Assembly (NCBI GenBank): GCA_028023455.1
Contig: JAQFVV010000021.1
Location: 3,684,853-3,748,852 of the forward strand
Length of the DNA: 64,000 bases
Direction: 5' to 3'
Source of the DNA: Epiperipatus broadwayi
Lineage: Eukaryota; Onychophora; Udeonychophora; Euonychophora; Peripatidae
This document shows positions 1 through 10,839 of the stretch, piece by piece. Position numbers and translations under genes: made by a program. How positions within the stretch are numbered: position 1 is the first letter of the stretch; each line of letters opens with the position of its first letter. The notes below the pieces were generated by a model. The model saw only the letters and a program-made list of their open reading frames with translations. It did not search any database and was not told the DNA's origin.

Positions 1-59
1 TTAATCAATTTATGCACTTTAAACTTGGAATTAATGATGAATATATTTATTATTATTGT

Positions 60-680
60 CATATCTGATTTTGCCTTCATAAGTGGACTAGTCCAGATTT
101 CTTCCTTGTCTGATCGGATTGAGCACTCATTTCTGCTAACCAATGTGTAAACATGTGGATAACCAATGTATAATAAACATGGCTTCAAAGTAAAACATAA
201 GTATGGCCAATGTGTAAACATATGTATAAACCTACCATTGGTTAGTTCGGTCCAGTAGGCAATGATGCTCTCTGAATCTGATTGCTGTCAGTAAGGTAGG
301 TGATCTGACAATAAATAGTCAGCCATTTTGGTGATAAGCAACATAACGAGAGAGATATAGTGTGTCTAATCTGATCGACTGAAGGTGTTCTCAATTGAAA
401 CCACTTTCAATTGCGAAGATGTTTCTACTATAGTCATTACCAGTGAGGCAAATCCACAATAGGACTTAAAGTTGCTATGACTACAGCCAACTAAAGGCAA
501 GCTACCCAATACAGCTGGAAGAGTCTTGACTAGAACTCGAGGCATGTTGTCCAGTACAGCTGGAAGAGTCTTGACTAGAACTCAAGGCAAACTGTCCAGT
601 ACAGCTGGAAGAGACTTGACTAGAACTCATGAGGCAAGCTAATATATGCAGCTGGAAGTGAGTCTGGCATGACCAGCATA
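60..680 (+). repeat. Dispersed repeat, copy 1 (related to 20215-20690)
   Basis: This stretch resembles 20215-20690 in order and wording: a 'tagtccaga' start, then 'tgaatctgattg', 'ctataaatagtca'-like text, a 'gataag' block, and a tail rich in 'acagctggaag' and 'aaggcaagct'. No coding capacity is seen. It ends in a short tandem repeat, listed separately. The class of element is unknown. Confidence 0.55.
496..665 (+). repeat. 45-bp tandem repeat, about 3.5 units
   Basis: Units start at 496, 541, 586 and 633. Each begins with 'ggca', continues through 'acagctggaaga', and ends with 'cttgactagaactc'. The first two spacings are exactly 45 bp and the third is 47 bp. The last unit is partial and diverged. 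The related repeat at 20.4-20.6 kb has scattered, decayed versions of the same unit, so the unit probably belongs to the dispersed element and expanded locally. Confidence 0.85.
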
Positions 681-1407
681 GTATTAACTATGTTTTTCTA
701 CATATAACTATACTATTGAGTGTTCATATTTTATTGATATCACTATTGGTTTGAGCCTGAAACCTGCAATTCAGATGAAATACAACAATTATTAAATACA
801 ATCACATATAATAATTAATTCAGTTCATTCAATTTTTTTCTATGTCTGTCATACTGCTCTAGTCACTTAGATTAGTATAGAGCATGATTATCATGAGCCT
901 TTTGTAGTTATTGATTACTTCTGCATATCCATTTTTTATATGCAAATATGTATGAGTGTGAAAAGTATATAAAGTCCTCAGTATGAGAAAAGAGATGGGG
1001 ATATTGCAAGTTTAGACCATTAAGAATCCTTAGTTGTGATCTCACACGAAACGGAAAAATCAACAATGATTTGCCTAAAAATTGGAATTTGCCAAATTGG
1101 TTGTTTGCATAAAGAGTCCTTTATTAAAATGCCTCTGATCCCTAAACCTGCATTGGAAAAGGGGGTTTAAAAATGACCTGTCTTGCAAATTCTGTCTAAG
1201 TCATTAACATATAGAATTAACATAATCAGATAAAACAAGAACTAATCTGTTAATAAAGATAAATAATTTGTATGCGAGTAATAGCTGATGTTGCTTCTTC
1301 AAAATAAAAATAAATTACTAAGATTTAACACTGATATAATTGTTCCTGGTCAAACTTCTTTCCAAAGCAATAGATTTTATATGAACAGGTTGTTAATTAT
1401 AAATTGC

Positions 1408-1716
1408 TAGTTTTTAATACATATCATGTCATTTCCAACTTTCTTAAACACATCAACAATACTATTTTTTATATCAAAATTTTACTCTTACAGTTTTGGC
1501 TGCCCTGCAGTTGTCACCAGTCCTCTTTACATATACTATTTCTCGATATGTAAAGAGCACCGATGATGACTGCAGGACAGTTGAAATTGTAAGAATAAAG
1601 TTTTGATATAAAAAATAGTATTGTTGATATGGTTAAGAGAGTTGAAAATGGTATGGTATGTAAATATAGAAATCAATATATAAGAAAAGGAAGAAGAAGA
1701 AAATAGTTTTTAATAC
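1408..1716. mobile_element. Hairpin (fold-back) element flanked by 13-bp direct repeats
   Basis: From 1418 to 1662 the sequence is a long imperfect palindrome. The left arm (about 1418-1534) pairs with the right arm (about 1546-1662), with only scattered mismatches and a loop of about 11 nt. Shared arm landmarks include 'ctgcag' and 'tactattttttatatcaaaa'. The 13-mer 'tagtttttaatac' occurs at 1408-1420 and again at 1704-1716, as expected of a target duplication. No protein is encoded; it looks like a non-autonomous MITE-like insertion. Confidence 0.7.
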
Positions 1717-1724
1717 AGTAGGCA

Positions 1725-1862
1725 ATTGTCCTGCATGGTATTGTATGAAGATAAAAGGAAAGATTTTAGAGAATAAGATCTTTGAATCAATTCCATATTT
1801 GGTACTTCGATTGCCCGAATATCTTATGAACTCCCAAGCAATAAAACCATTCCATTACTTTT
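1725..1862 (+). repeat. tRNA-like SINE remnant, family S3, copy 1
   Basis: The 3' part ('gatttggtacttcgattgcccgaa' type text followed by 'atgaactcc', 'aataaaaccattc') matches the 3' part of 21790-21925 and, more loosely, 19915-20020. The family appears to have a tRNA-derived head, best seen in the 21.8 kb copy. This copy is degraded. Confidence 0.4.
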
Positions 1863-2499
1863 TATATTGAATGAGAGAAGATTGTATGACAGAAGATTTG
1901 TTAGAATTTCTAAATTAATCAATGAAAGACTTGATATTTATACTTACCTTATCACTGCTTATTTTCCAACATTAAATTCAGAAAGTCTCAAGAAAGCTTT
2001 CCTTCCATGTTCACTAATGTTATTTGACCAGTATAATTTAATGAACATTTTTGTTTTTCTTGTCCACGTTAATAAGTCTATTGACAGTAACTCAAAACTA
2101 AGATTCAACATTATTGGAAAAATAAAATTGACAATATGAATTCAAGTGGTATGTGTTATTAAATTTTTACACAATGCATGGATTGGCTATCATAAATAGT
2201 TTATTTAGGCAGAAAAATTACTGTAAAGAAAGCAAATGTATTTGCACTCAAAACAATGTCATTTATTGGACTTATTACAGTAAGGGAATTCAAATTAAGT
2301 CACTATTATATGACCATTTTTGGCATATTGTTGTACATATAACATATGTTTCAAGATTAAAATCATAGCTTCAAAGTGGCAGGAAGTTTGATGTTTATTC
2401 TTTAGAAGCAACTTGTTACACTCATTCTAAGTTCTACAGGTTGTTAAATATTCAAATTGTCAATTTAAACTTGTAAACTTATAACATCACTGGGATATG

Positions 2500-3090
2500 T
2501 AAATTAATACACTGTACAGACTAACACACATCTGCACATATATAATGTAATATAACTCAGACTTTCACATAACCCTCAACTCTCCATGCCATCTCATATT
2601 GCTGACCCACCTGATCATATATATGTTGAAAAGATAAAAATAATCACCAATATTCATATTTATGCTAAACCAGCAATCATCAGTTGGTCCAGATTACTAT
2701 CTCCACACATATATACAATCAGTGCTCAGCTTTATATTAAGATAGCCAGTCTTCATACTTTAATGGACAGGCTTCAAAATACTCCAACCCACAACTCTTC
2801 AGTCATCCGTTTCATTGAAAATCTGATGATGGAACATTTGAAGCCCACATTAGTGCCAAGGTTGTCATCCTACCCATGTTGACCATTTACTCATTCTGAC
2901 TCCTCATGTTGTACTGAGGAATAATCCATTTACATACTTATACAAGGGATGGACAGACCTTTAACTCACTATGTTTTTAAATATGTAAATCAATACACTG
3001 TACAGGCTCACACACACTTGCACATATATAATGTAATATAAGGGATTCGAACCCAGGTTTTCAAGGCTGTTATGGCTCAATACTTTTTTT
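2500..3090 (-). repeat. Repeat family R2, copy 1 (tRNA-like B box at 3049-3061)
   Basis: Text between 2550 and 2960 matches 18050-18640 and, in inverted pieces, 15230-16150: 'ctgatacac..gaacacatatatgt', 'aatcaccaatat', 'atcatcagttg', 'actttaatggacaggctt', 'tcattgaaaatctgatgatgg'. Near 3049-3061 the minus strand reads GGGTTCGAATCCC, a perfect Pol III B box, followed by 'ttatattacatta'. The same B-box-plus-tail arrangement appears at about 16000. R2 therefore probably has a tRNA-derived end. Short open frames here are chance. Confidence 0.55.
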
Positions 3091-4030
3091 TTGTTTTTCA
3101 GACAAAGATTGTATTTTAAAAATGATTTGTTTGGGAATATGTGGCTTTCTCAACTTGGCTCAATAGCAAAATGAATATGAATGTCTTCCTGAAGGTTTAT
3201 GATGATGGTATTTTAGTTTTATTTATATGTTGGACTATTTCCATTTACTTTCAAATGCCTTTATTTGTGCCTCAATACAATTCAAGAGGCATAAGTTTGG
3301 ATATTACAATGCAATCAACAAGAATTGTTACAAACAAATTTAGGGTGTGTCGGTGCATGTCAAGCGCATCCGCACCCATACAATTGATTCCATGCATATG
3401 ATTTTTAAACATTCAAGTATAAATGTATGGATAGGTGAGCGGGGTTTTTATGGTTCCAGATGTGCAGTGACACAAAATTCACCTGCCTTCCAGACTCACA
3501 CACATAAACCCAACTTCTTATGCTTAAATTATTGTTCACAAAACTGTCCAATTATACATGTCCATTTCTCCATTAGTTATTCAAAAATTTTGTAATATCA
3601 ACTGCAATGTTAAACTTTCAGAACACCTCTATTCGTGCCTCATGACTATTTGGGAGGCATATGCTTGAAAGAAACAAGGCAACCACTTCAGTTGCAGTGG
3701 GAATATTGTCCTTGGATTGTCCAATTGTACAAGTCTATTTCACCATTTAAGCATTCCCAGTTCTGTTATAAATGTCTTTATATATATATATATGCTTACT
3801 TCTTGGTTTGCATGGCATACCACTTGTAGGGCGGTCACTTTCCCTTCTATGTATTCCTAAACTTCTATTAATTTGTTCAACCTTAGCGACCTTCATTTCC
3901 TAGGATTTATCATCCTGATATTTTATGGTCCTTTGGGCTCTTATAATTTCTAGTCACTAATATATAGATTTATTTAGTATATAAAGTATGCACTACACTA
4001 GGCAAGGCATGGCCCTAGTTTGACCTGGTT

Positions 4031-4440
4031 CTAAGTCTGTTCAGTTAGCCATGGCTGGCATGTCTTCTTGTCATGGTCCTTAGCATCATTTAGAAATTTG
4101 AAGTATAAAAACTCAATATTGTAATCAATTCCTTTTTCAAAAGTTACTCTGATTTGTGCCGACCAGATGATAAAGTTAACGTAAGTTGCCAATCTAATAT
4201 TGCCAAAGGAGTCTTTTTTAAAAGCTTTCACCATTTCCACCCAGGCCCAGTCTTTATCTGTGGTCTTTTGCAGTGTTAAGTAGCATAGTTTATTCCAGGT
4301 ATCACATTCCTGAAAAATGTGGAAAAATTGTTTCATCGATTTTCTTGCACAGTGGACATACCGGATCCATTTTATATCTTCGCTTGTGGTGGAGGAATGC
4401 AGCAGTTGGTAGTGCCTTGAGGTTAACTTTAATTATGAAA
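4031..4440 (-). pseudogene. LINE reverse-transcriptase C-terminal fragment, frameshifted
   Basis: The minus strand carries an open frame of about 100 residues (4336 to 4031) reading HIFQECDTWNKLCYLTLQ near its start. Just upstream in another frame is KMDPVCPLCKKIDETI. Together they rebuild the Cys-x2-Cys ... His-x4-Cys zinc knuckle typical of the C-terminus of APE-type LINE ORF2 proteins. The two halves are separated by a frameshift near a T run at about 4325-4335, so this is a dead fragment. It lies in HPDL intron sequence and abuts the palindrome at 4437-4975. Confidence 0.55.
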
Positions 4441-4975
4441 TCTACTACTATTTCCATTTACCTAATATTAAGTATTGAATGCCCTTTAGAAAAATTTAAA
4501 ATCTTATTTACATTTTGCAATTACATTCAGCTGTTAGTAAAGCCCATAGGTTAGTATATATACAGTGTTTCCAAATGGTATTATTCTTCTCTCTTCTTCT
4601 GATGTTGCTGGCCTGACCAGTGACAGTACTAGCATAGAAATCAAATATGGACCTTTAGATAATTGAATACTGAATTTCAAGGTAATACTATAACATTTAG
4701 CAGAATAGCTCAAATGGGTAAAGTGTTACTTGAAATTTAATATTCAACACTTCAAAAGTCCAGGTTCACTTCCCATGCTAGTATCACCACTGGTCAGGCC
4801 AACAATACCTGAAGAAGAGAGGAGAATAATACCACTTGAAACCTTATGTATATACTAACATGTGCTATACTAACAGTTGAATGTAATTGGAAAATTTAAA
4901 TAAAATAAAATATTTCTAAAGACATTCAATACTTAATATTAGATTGTGGAAATAGTCCAACATATAAATAAAAAG
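4437..4975. repeat. Inverted-repeat dimer of a tRNA-like SINE, about 540 bp
   Basis: The left arm (4437 to about 4690) and the right arm (about 4705 to 4975) are reverse complements with moderate divergence. Shared landmarks are 'taatattaagtattgaatg', 'gtatatata', 'ggtattattct', 'ggcctgaccagtg' and 'atgctagta'. The right copy has a tRNA-like pattern: 'tagctcaaatgggtaaagtg' resembles an A box and 'aggttcacttccc' a B box. It is best read as two copies of one SINE inserted head to head. Confidence 0.6.
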
Positions 4976-4979
4976 TGAA

Positions 4980-6040
4980 TACGAAGCTTTATAAATAACA
5001 GTGGGATTTGTTAAAAGGTCAACAACTAGTAAGTATAAATGGTGGGTTAAAATTGTAAAGCATATATAACATTTGCTGATCATAATCAATTTAACCCTTT
5101 TTAAAAAAAAATAAAATAAAATGTGGATTTAAATTAAATATGACAATGATATTATTTTGAAGAATATGGTTAGAGTATTTTAATTATTTTTTAAATGGTA
5201 CAAGAATTTGGAAAATTGTTTTTAATGGATTATGCAACCAATGGGATTATTGATGATTTGGACAGAAATATTCAGCTTGATGATATTAAAATATAATTGT
5301 AAAACAGTCTCTTTAATACAAAAATTAAAAGTCTATATCAGGATTATATAAGCTTATATGAAGAATTGTTTGCAAACTTTAAGTCACAATCAGGGTATGA
5401 AAAATCTTAGCTTACCGGTAAGTATGTAGGTTATGGGTTACCATGAATGGTTTTTTCTGTGGTAGAAGGAGCTCATGGCTATTGGTTATAAGTGATCTTG
5501 GTCTTTCCTAATGGCTAGTCATGAAAGCTTTTCTGGTGTCCGTCTTCAGGAAATATGTCAGCAAAAGCCTTGGCCCACTCCAACATGCAGAATTATTTTA
5601 ACATAGAGTTGCCCTGGATATATTTTGTTATTTAGGACCAACCAAAAGAAAAAACAGACAAGATGCTGATCAAACTGGTCCCCCACCTTTTATACTCGAG
5701 GTTTAGTTTTCAGACTACTGCACATACTTTTTAGTTTTGTTAAAAGTACACATTGATAATCTTGTGCATTCTTTTGTATTTTTCAGTTACTAAGTTCTCC
5801 TTTTCATAAAGACTTTCTGCCATCTTTACTTAGCTAAAAAGATTTTTCTTTTAGCTTATCTGGATTAGTAATTTGAGTGTCTTTTGTTCTTTCCAATTTT
5901 TATTTTTATTTTTAATTAGATAAAAAAAAATATGAACGAAAAATTTAACTTATCATTGTATGTTTTAAAAAAAAAATTATACAAACTAAAAAAAAATTTA
6001 ATTGCATCTTTTACTAAGATTGCTAAATTTACTTTTTTTT
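4980..6040. other. Intronic or intergenic AT-rich stretch, no gene seen
   Basis: The sequence is low in GC, with A and T runs. A block at about 5395-5700 is richer in GC and may be an old repeat: its minus strand has the short readable piece EWAKAFADIFPEDGHQKSF before stops. I could not assign it. No exon with HPDL similarity was found on the minus strand. Confidence 0.4.
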
Positions 6041-6044
6041 TTAG

Positions 6045-8655
6045 CTTTTAGCAAATTCCCAAAGAAACTTGTTAGTCACTTTACCTTCTCCTTCCCATTC
6101 CCCACCCTAAGCTTTTCCATAATCTGCTCCATCCCATTTCCACAACATAATTTTTGTTAACTGCATAATCTTCATATCTAAATCCCCTTATCTTTTCCCA
6201 AACCTAGCATAAAAACCAATAACTCACTTTCTGTGTAATCACTTTGTTCATATTTAATCTTCCATAACTTCATTATTTGTACTCTTTCTGCTTCCAAGCA
6301 TTTACATTGAAGTAACAGATGCCTAATATTTTCTATGCCTTCCTTACACAACTTGCAGACTAAATCACCCATATTTTTCCATTTACATGTATATTTCCTT
6401 GTTGATAAAGATCCTGTTTGAGCCTTAGACAATAAACTACTTTCCTTACTATTATCATAAATTAACTCACACCCAATGTTCCATTTCCGTTTACTTCTAT
6501 ATATATTTAAACTCATTTTACTCTCCATACTAGTTCTCCATCTCTCCAACTCCCTATTCTTATTAATGCATCTATTCTTCTATCCCACTCCTTACCACTT
6601 TAACACTCAACAATCCTCCTAACACAATCATCCCACCTTTTGTACAAGTATACTGACATAAATTCTTTATTCAAATCTGCATACCACATTATCTTTCTCA
6701 CCCATCTTGTTGCCTGCCCTTTACTGGTAACCCAATTAAATACTATTTTGGCTATTCTTTTATTAGCCATAAACTGCAATCTACTGAACATTTTCAATTT
6801 GCTTTTTGCATCCCTCATATAAAAACTTGACCATCCCATTTCTCCTTGAATTGCCTCTTTTGCTGTCCACACCTCAGTATCTAATGCATGTCTTCCTACT
6901 TCCCTTTGTACTTTTTCTAAGCAATCTAATACCCCTTTACTAACACATAATGCATCATTGCCGTATGTTAACACTGCTACTGCCACTCCCTTCCATACAA
7001 TTCTAGCTACATCATATTTATTATATGAAAACACTGTTAATTTCTTTATCAATCCCTTTTTTTTTCTTTGCTTCATTTATCAATTTTTTCTCCCATTCAT
7101 CCAAGCAATTTTTCTGATTACTCAAGATTCACCACACTTAACTTTATATCCCCCAATAAAGAAATCTTTATCTTCTCTTTCCCTAGTATTCACCATCATT
7201 ATATTTGATTTTTCTTCACTAAATTTAATCCCCATCTCTTTACCCACTCTTGCACATGTCCTCAGCATAACTTTCATATTTTCTCTTCTTTCTGCACACA
7301 AAAAGACATCATCTGCAAAAAAAAACCCTGACAATGTATATACTCCTTTGCCACCTATTAACGGTATCTCTATCCCTCTTCCTAGTCTTTCTATTGCTCT
7401 CTCCATTTCACTTAAATACAACAAAATAGGTGACATAGGGCATCCTTGCCTTAGTCCCATCCTATTTTTAACTTTAACTGATTCTATATCCCCTAATTGA
7501 TGTATATATATATATAGTAATTATTTTCATATAATTTCTTAAATAACATCGACTAAAGCTTCATCCATCCCCAAATTTGCTAAACTTATTCATAATCTAT
7601 TTCTATTCACTCTATCATATGCCTTCTCTATATCTATAAAACTCATATATAACTGTCTAACTGAATTCCTACTTATATCTATAAGTTGTGTAACTACAAA
7701 TAAACTATCTCCTATATGCCTATCTGACCTAAAACCTTCTTGCATTTCCCCCTCTACATTATTTTCTTCCATCCATTTTGCAACTCTTTCAGTCACCATA
7801 CATGAAAAAACTTTATATAAAACTGATGTTACCACTATCGGTCTACAATTATTTAACTTTCTATGATCCTTACCTTTTCCTTTAAATAATAATCTTATTG
7901 TCATATTACTCCAACTACCCAGAAAAACTATCTTCTGTGCCATCTTATTAAAACATGATAATAACTTTACTTTTGCCCTACACCCTAAATTTATTACCAT
8001 TTCTGCTGCCCATCCATCTAAACCTCTTGCCTTACCACTTCTTAATTTCTTCCCTGCCTCATTCAGTTCACTTTCTGTAAACCTAATATCCCCATTACTA
8101 TATTCTTTCATATTTTCTATCCCTCTGTTCTTCACATCTAACATCTTTTCTCTATCCATTACATAACTATTCAATATTCTCTCTAATTCTTCTCTAGATC
8201 TACACTCTATTCTCTTCTCATCTAGTAATACTATCTCTTTCCCCCCTAAATTTCTCATTTTAATGTAATTCCAAAATTTTTTATTCCCATCTTTTCCACT
8301 TTTATTAATATCATCCAATAATTTACTATTTAATTTTATTCTCTCTATATAATTATCTATTTTAGCTAACTTCTTCTTTTCTAAGTACTTTTCCCATTTA
8401 GCATTAATATCTTTTTCACTTTCATATTCTCTACATGCTTTTTTCCTCTCTTTTACACTTTTATTAACTCTCATTTTTTTATTACTTTTATTCTTCTGAA
8501 TATTCTCACCTAAAACCGAACCCTATTTGCCAATTTTTCTATTTCATCACATCAGTCCTCATACTCATTTTCAACCAACTCTTCCATGAATTCTTCAACT
8601 TGTATTTTATACTCTTCCAACTTATTCTTACCATTCACTCTCCATCCACATCTTC
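6045..8655 (-). mobile_element. CR1-like LINE, 5'-truncated copy A (ORF2 reverse transcriptase)
   Basis: The minus strand encodes the RT half of an APE-type LINE ORF2 in several frames broken by shifts and stops: about 8474-7590, 7460-7122, 7076-6600 and 6549-6178. Readable motifs in order are a Lys-rich linker, RSGKARGLDGW, RPIVVTSVLYKVFS, motif A FIDIEKAYDRV (catalytic Asp), motif B LRQGCPMSPIL, motif C FFADDVFL, and the C-terminal knuckle CKLCKEGIENIRHLLLQC. It is highly similar to copy B (33.8-38.2 kb), beginning at the region equivalent to about 35460, so it is 5'-truncated. The 3' end diverges near 6045 into an A/T-rich run instead of the CATCA repeat of copy B. It lies in the presumed HPDL intron in the same orientation as HPDL. 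It cannot make a full protein. Confidence 0.9.
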
Positions 8656-8815
8656 TGATATAGCTGTGGTGAGAGAAAAATAAAGCTGCTGACACAGCAA
8701 TATATAAGCTGGAGTCATGTGGTAAGTTAAAATATTTTAAACCAATGCTAAGAAATCTCTATTAGATGAAATATTTTCAGATAATGTATGAATTCTCAGA
8801 CAAAACCAGATTTAC

Positions 8816-8922
8816 GTCAAGCGTTGGTGGTCGAGTGATCAGCACAGCATCCTTACAAGCAGTTGTCCCGGATTTGCGGGTTCGCTTCCCGACCGATGCT
8901 TTGAAACATGAGAAAAAAAAAA
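8816..8922 (+). mobile_element. tRNA-derived SINE, family S1 subtype A, copy 1
   Basis: It starts at 'gtcaagcgttgg'. The A-box region is 'tggtggtcgagtg' (8825-8837) and the B box is 'gggttcgcttccc' (8878-8890). It ends 'gatgctttgaaacatg' plus an A run. The head resembles tRNA genes of the Leu/Ser type. Four other near full-length copies and one 3' stub lie in this window. Microsatellite text (CA)n/(TA)n follows directly. Confidence 0.85.
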
Positions 8923-9346
8923 ACAGATTTACACACACACATATATATATACACACACACACACTCAGTGCATAATTTGACTTACTTTATTTATTTATTT
9001 ATTTTTTAATTCTTCCAATGTAATCAAAGATAGATTGAAAGAATATTTAATGGTCAGCATAAAATTTGACTTTTTAATTTTATAAAAAAATTTAGATTCC
9101 AAACTTTCTCAATAGTTCAGTGACACAGATTAGATATTCTTTATTAATTAAGTCCTGAATCTTTATGCACTAGTACTCAAGCACTGAGGAAAATATATAT
9201 GCGTAAACATAAATGAAATCATTTTATTAAAATGATCGTAGACTGGAATTTACGATCGTTTTATTATGCCATCAGGTGTTTATACAATCCATACAAAAGG
9301 AGTACTTGTGTAATGGTATATATATATATATATAAAACTATCATAC

Positions 9347-9984
9347 CTGTTGACTAAAAATCGCTTCATTCCCAAACATCTTGAATGCCATTCCAAAATG
9401 CTGTCGGATGTATCCCGATGAATGCAGTAAGTCAAATGATCAAAATCCAATATTGAATTACTGCTCAAATCATTGCTTTTCCCGAAAATAGAAAATCCTG
9501 GCAGAAAAGCGCCTTTGTAATGTGATTTATCAACCAGTGTGTAGACTACATTACCAATTCCGGGGCTGACAATAGCTTGCCGAATATAGCCATCTTTGTC
9601 CGATATCGATTCAGGCTGACGAACTACCGACTGTTTGCCGCAATCTTGATTGGTTATCTCGGTTACGCACAAATCAACATCTTCGATTACCAAAGCCACG
9701 TTGAACACAGAATCAGTTTCGTGATTAGGTTGGTTTTCGCAGCAGTACGTGTACGCATCTTCGTGAGGAGTGTCATTGCTTTCTAGATTTCCGGCATTGT
9801 TATTGATGTCTAACCGCTGAGTGACTAAGAAAAGTGCGACCCCACTTTTAAGAACCCACTGACAACTTCGCGTTGTTTGACGCTGACCGTAGAGTTCAAA
9901 ACGAAATTTTTTGACAAAATATGTTACTGTATTTAGTCCATTTTTAACGCACATTTCTATGTGATGTATTAGAAGTGGTGCCAT
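9347..9984 (-). CDS. HPDL: HPDL, 4-hydroxyphenylpyruvate dioxygenase-like protein, first coding exon
   Basis: Partial. The exon codes for 212 residues plus two bases, from ATG at 9984 to a donor after 9347 (CAG|GTATGA on the minus strand, intron phase 2). The product has the vicinal-oxygen-chelate fold of the HPPD family. The N-terminal half is complete. Near its end it reads HYKGAFLPGF (residues 155-164) and then LDFDHLTYC, where His183 is in the place of the first iron ligand of the second VOC domain. These blocks match vertebrate HPDL better than true HPPD. Family knowledge: HPDL is a mitochondrial protein implicated in making the ubiquinone head group. Vertebrate HPDL is about 370 residues and the gene is mostly intronless in its coding part; here it is split. 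No downstream exon was found between 1 and 9346, so the rest probably lies left of the window. Identification is by eye from remembered family motifs. Confidence 0.85.
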
Positions 9985-10016
9985 TCTACTTAATATAATA
10001 TTTAATACAAACGTTC

Positions 10017-10025
10017 ACTCACCTG
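10017..10025 (-). promoter_or_regulatory. Consensus 5' splice site upstream of the HPDL start
   Basis: On the minus strand the sequence reads TCAG|GTGAGT with the junction between 10023 and 10022. That is only about 38 nt before the HPDL ATG at 9984. An intron that short is unlikely, so this may be the donor of a 5' untranslated exon that joins elsewhere, giving an alternative transcript start or first exon, or it may be chance. Confidence 0.35.
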
Positions 10026-10100
10026 AAAGTAGAGTTATGGCTGCGATTCAAAAATGTGTTTTATACAATAATAACGACATAAAAAATCTATTGGTGGAAC

Positions 10101-10116
10101 TGGTGGAATTCCACCA
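10101..10116. promoter_or_regulatory. Perfect 16-bp palindrome upstream of HPDL
   Basis: TGGTGGAATTCCACCA is its own reverse complement, and it is preceded at 10091 by the half-copy 'ttggtggaac'. It sits about 117 bp upstream of the HPDL ATG in otherwise AT-rich DNA, so a protein-binding site is possible. No factor is proposed. Confidence 0.35.
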
Positions 10117-10634
10117 CGAGTTTTTTTAAAAAAATGATGTCCTTGTAGATTAAGTAAAAAAAAAAAAAAATTACCATTTACGCTTCCGTTATTTTCATAT
10201 AAATGTAACCCCTTATATACTACTTTTTTACAATTTAATCACTTTTTTTACACGTAATTCACAAAGAATCGTGTTCTAAAATGCTGTCTTTATTTAAATA
10301 AACATTTCCTATTTTTAAATTACAAAAAAAAAACAAACCTAAGAATTATAGCTGGGAAATTAAGATAATTGGACAATAAAATTTAGAGACTAGATTTCTT
10401 TTTAAAAGAAATGAATTGCATAATTATACTCTATATCAAAAAAGGAACGATACTATTTTTGCTAAGACTATAGGCAGATAATTAATATTTATTATGAGTT
10501 TATTGTTTAAAGCAATGATCATCAAATCAAAATGCAGTATCTTTGGGATACATAGGGGTAGAGGGATGTCAACCTTTGCATAGCCTATCCTGTAAGTTCT
10601 GAGTATGCATTAGCATATGGAACAAATAGTCTTC

Positions 10635-10839
10635 ACATGATCGCCATTCTTTATGCTTAGGTGCAGTGCTCTCATATCTAAGGCTCCTCATTGATGAAGG
10701 CCACAAACTAGAAAACAGTCTAGGGATATTGGATGAGTAGGCACTATTTAGGGATTTTATGCACAAACCTTTCTGCATCCATTGATTACTCTGACTTGCA
10801 CTGAATGGTGCTTCTGTATGCAAAATGTAGCCTCTGTGT
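10635..10839 (+). mobile_element. R1 fold-back family, copy a, with 14-bp direct repeats
   Basis: The body contains the R1 landmarks 'ggtgcagtgctctca', 'aaggctcctca', 'gccacaaactagaaa', 'gatattggatgagtaggcac', 'attttatgcacaaacct', 'gattactctgacttgcac'. It is bounded by the exact 14-mer 'aacaaatagtcttc' at 10621-10634 and 10840-10853, which looks like a target duplication. The left terminal arm is largely missing. There is no coding capacity. Confidence 0.8.

Noticed and set aside
6958-7500. 180-residue plus-strand open frame within LINE copy A
   Set aside because: It is the antisense shadow of the reverse transcriptase gene on the minus strand.
8816-8922. Functional tRNA gene
   Set aside because: A and B boxes are present, but there is no acceptor-stem pairing and the same unit recurs with A tails and target duplications, so it is a SINE.
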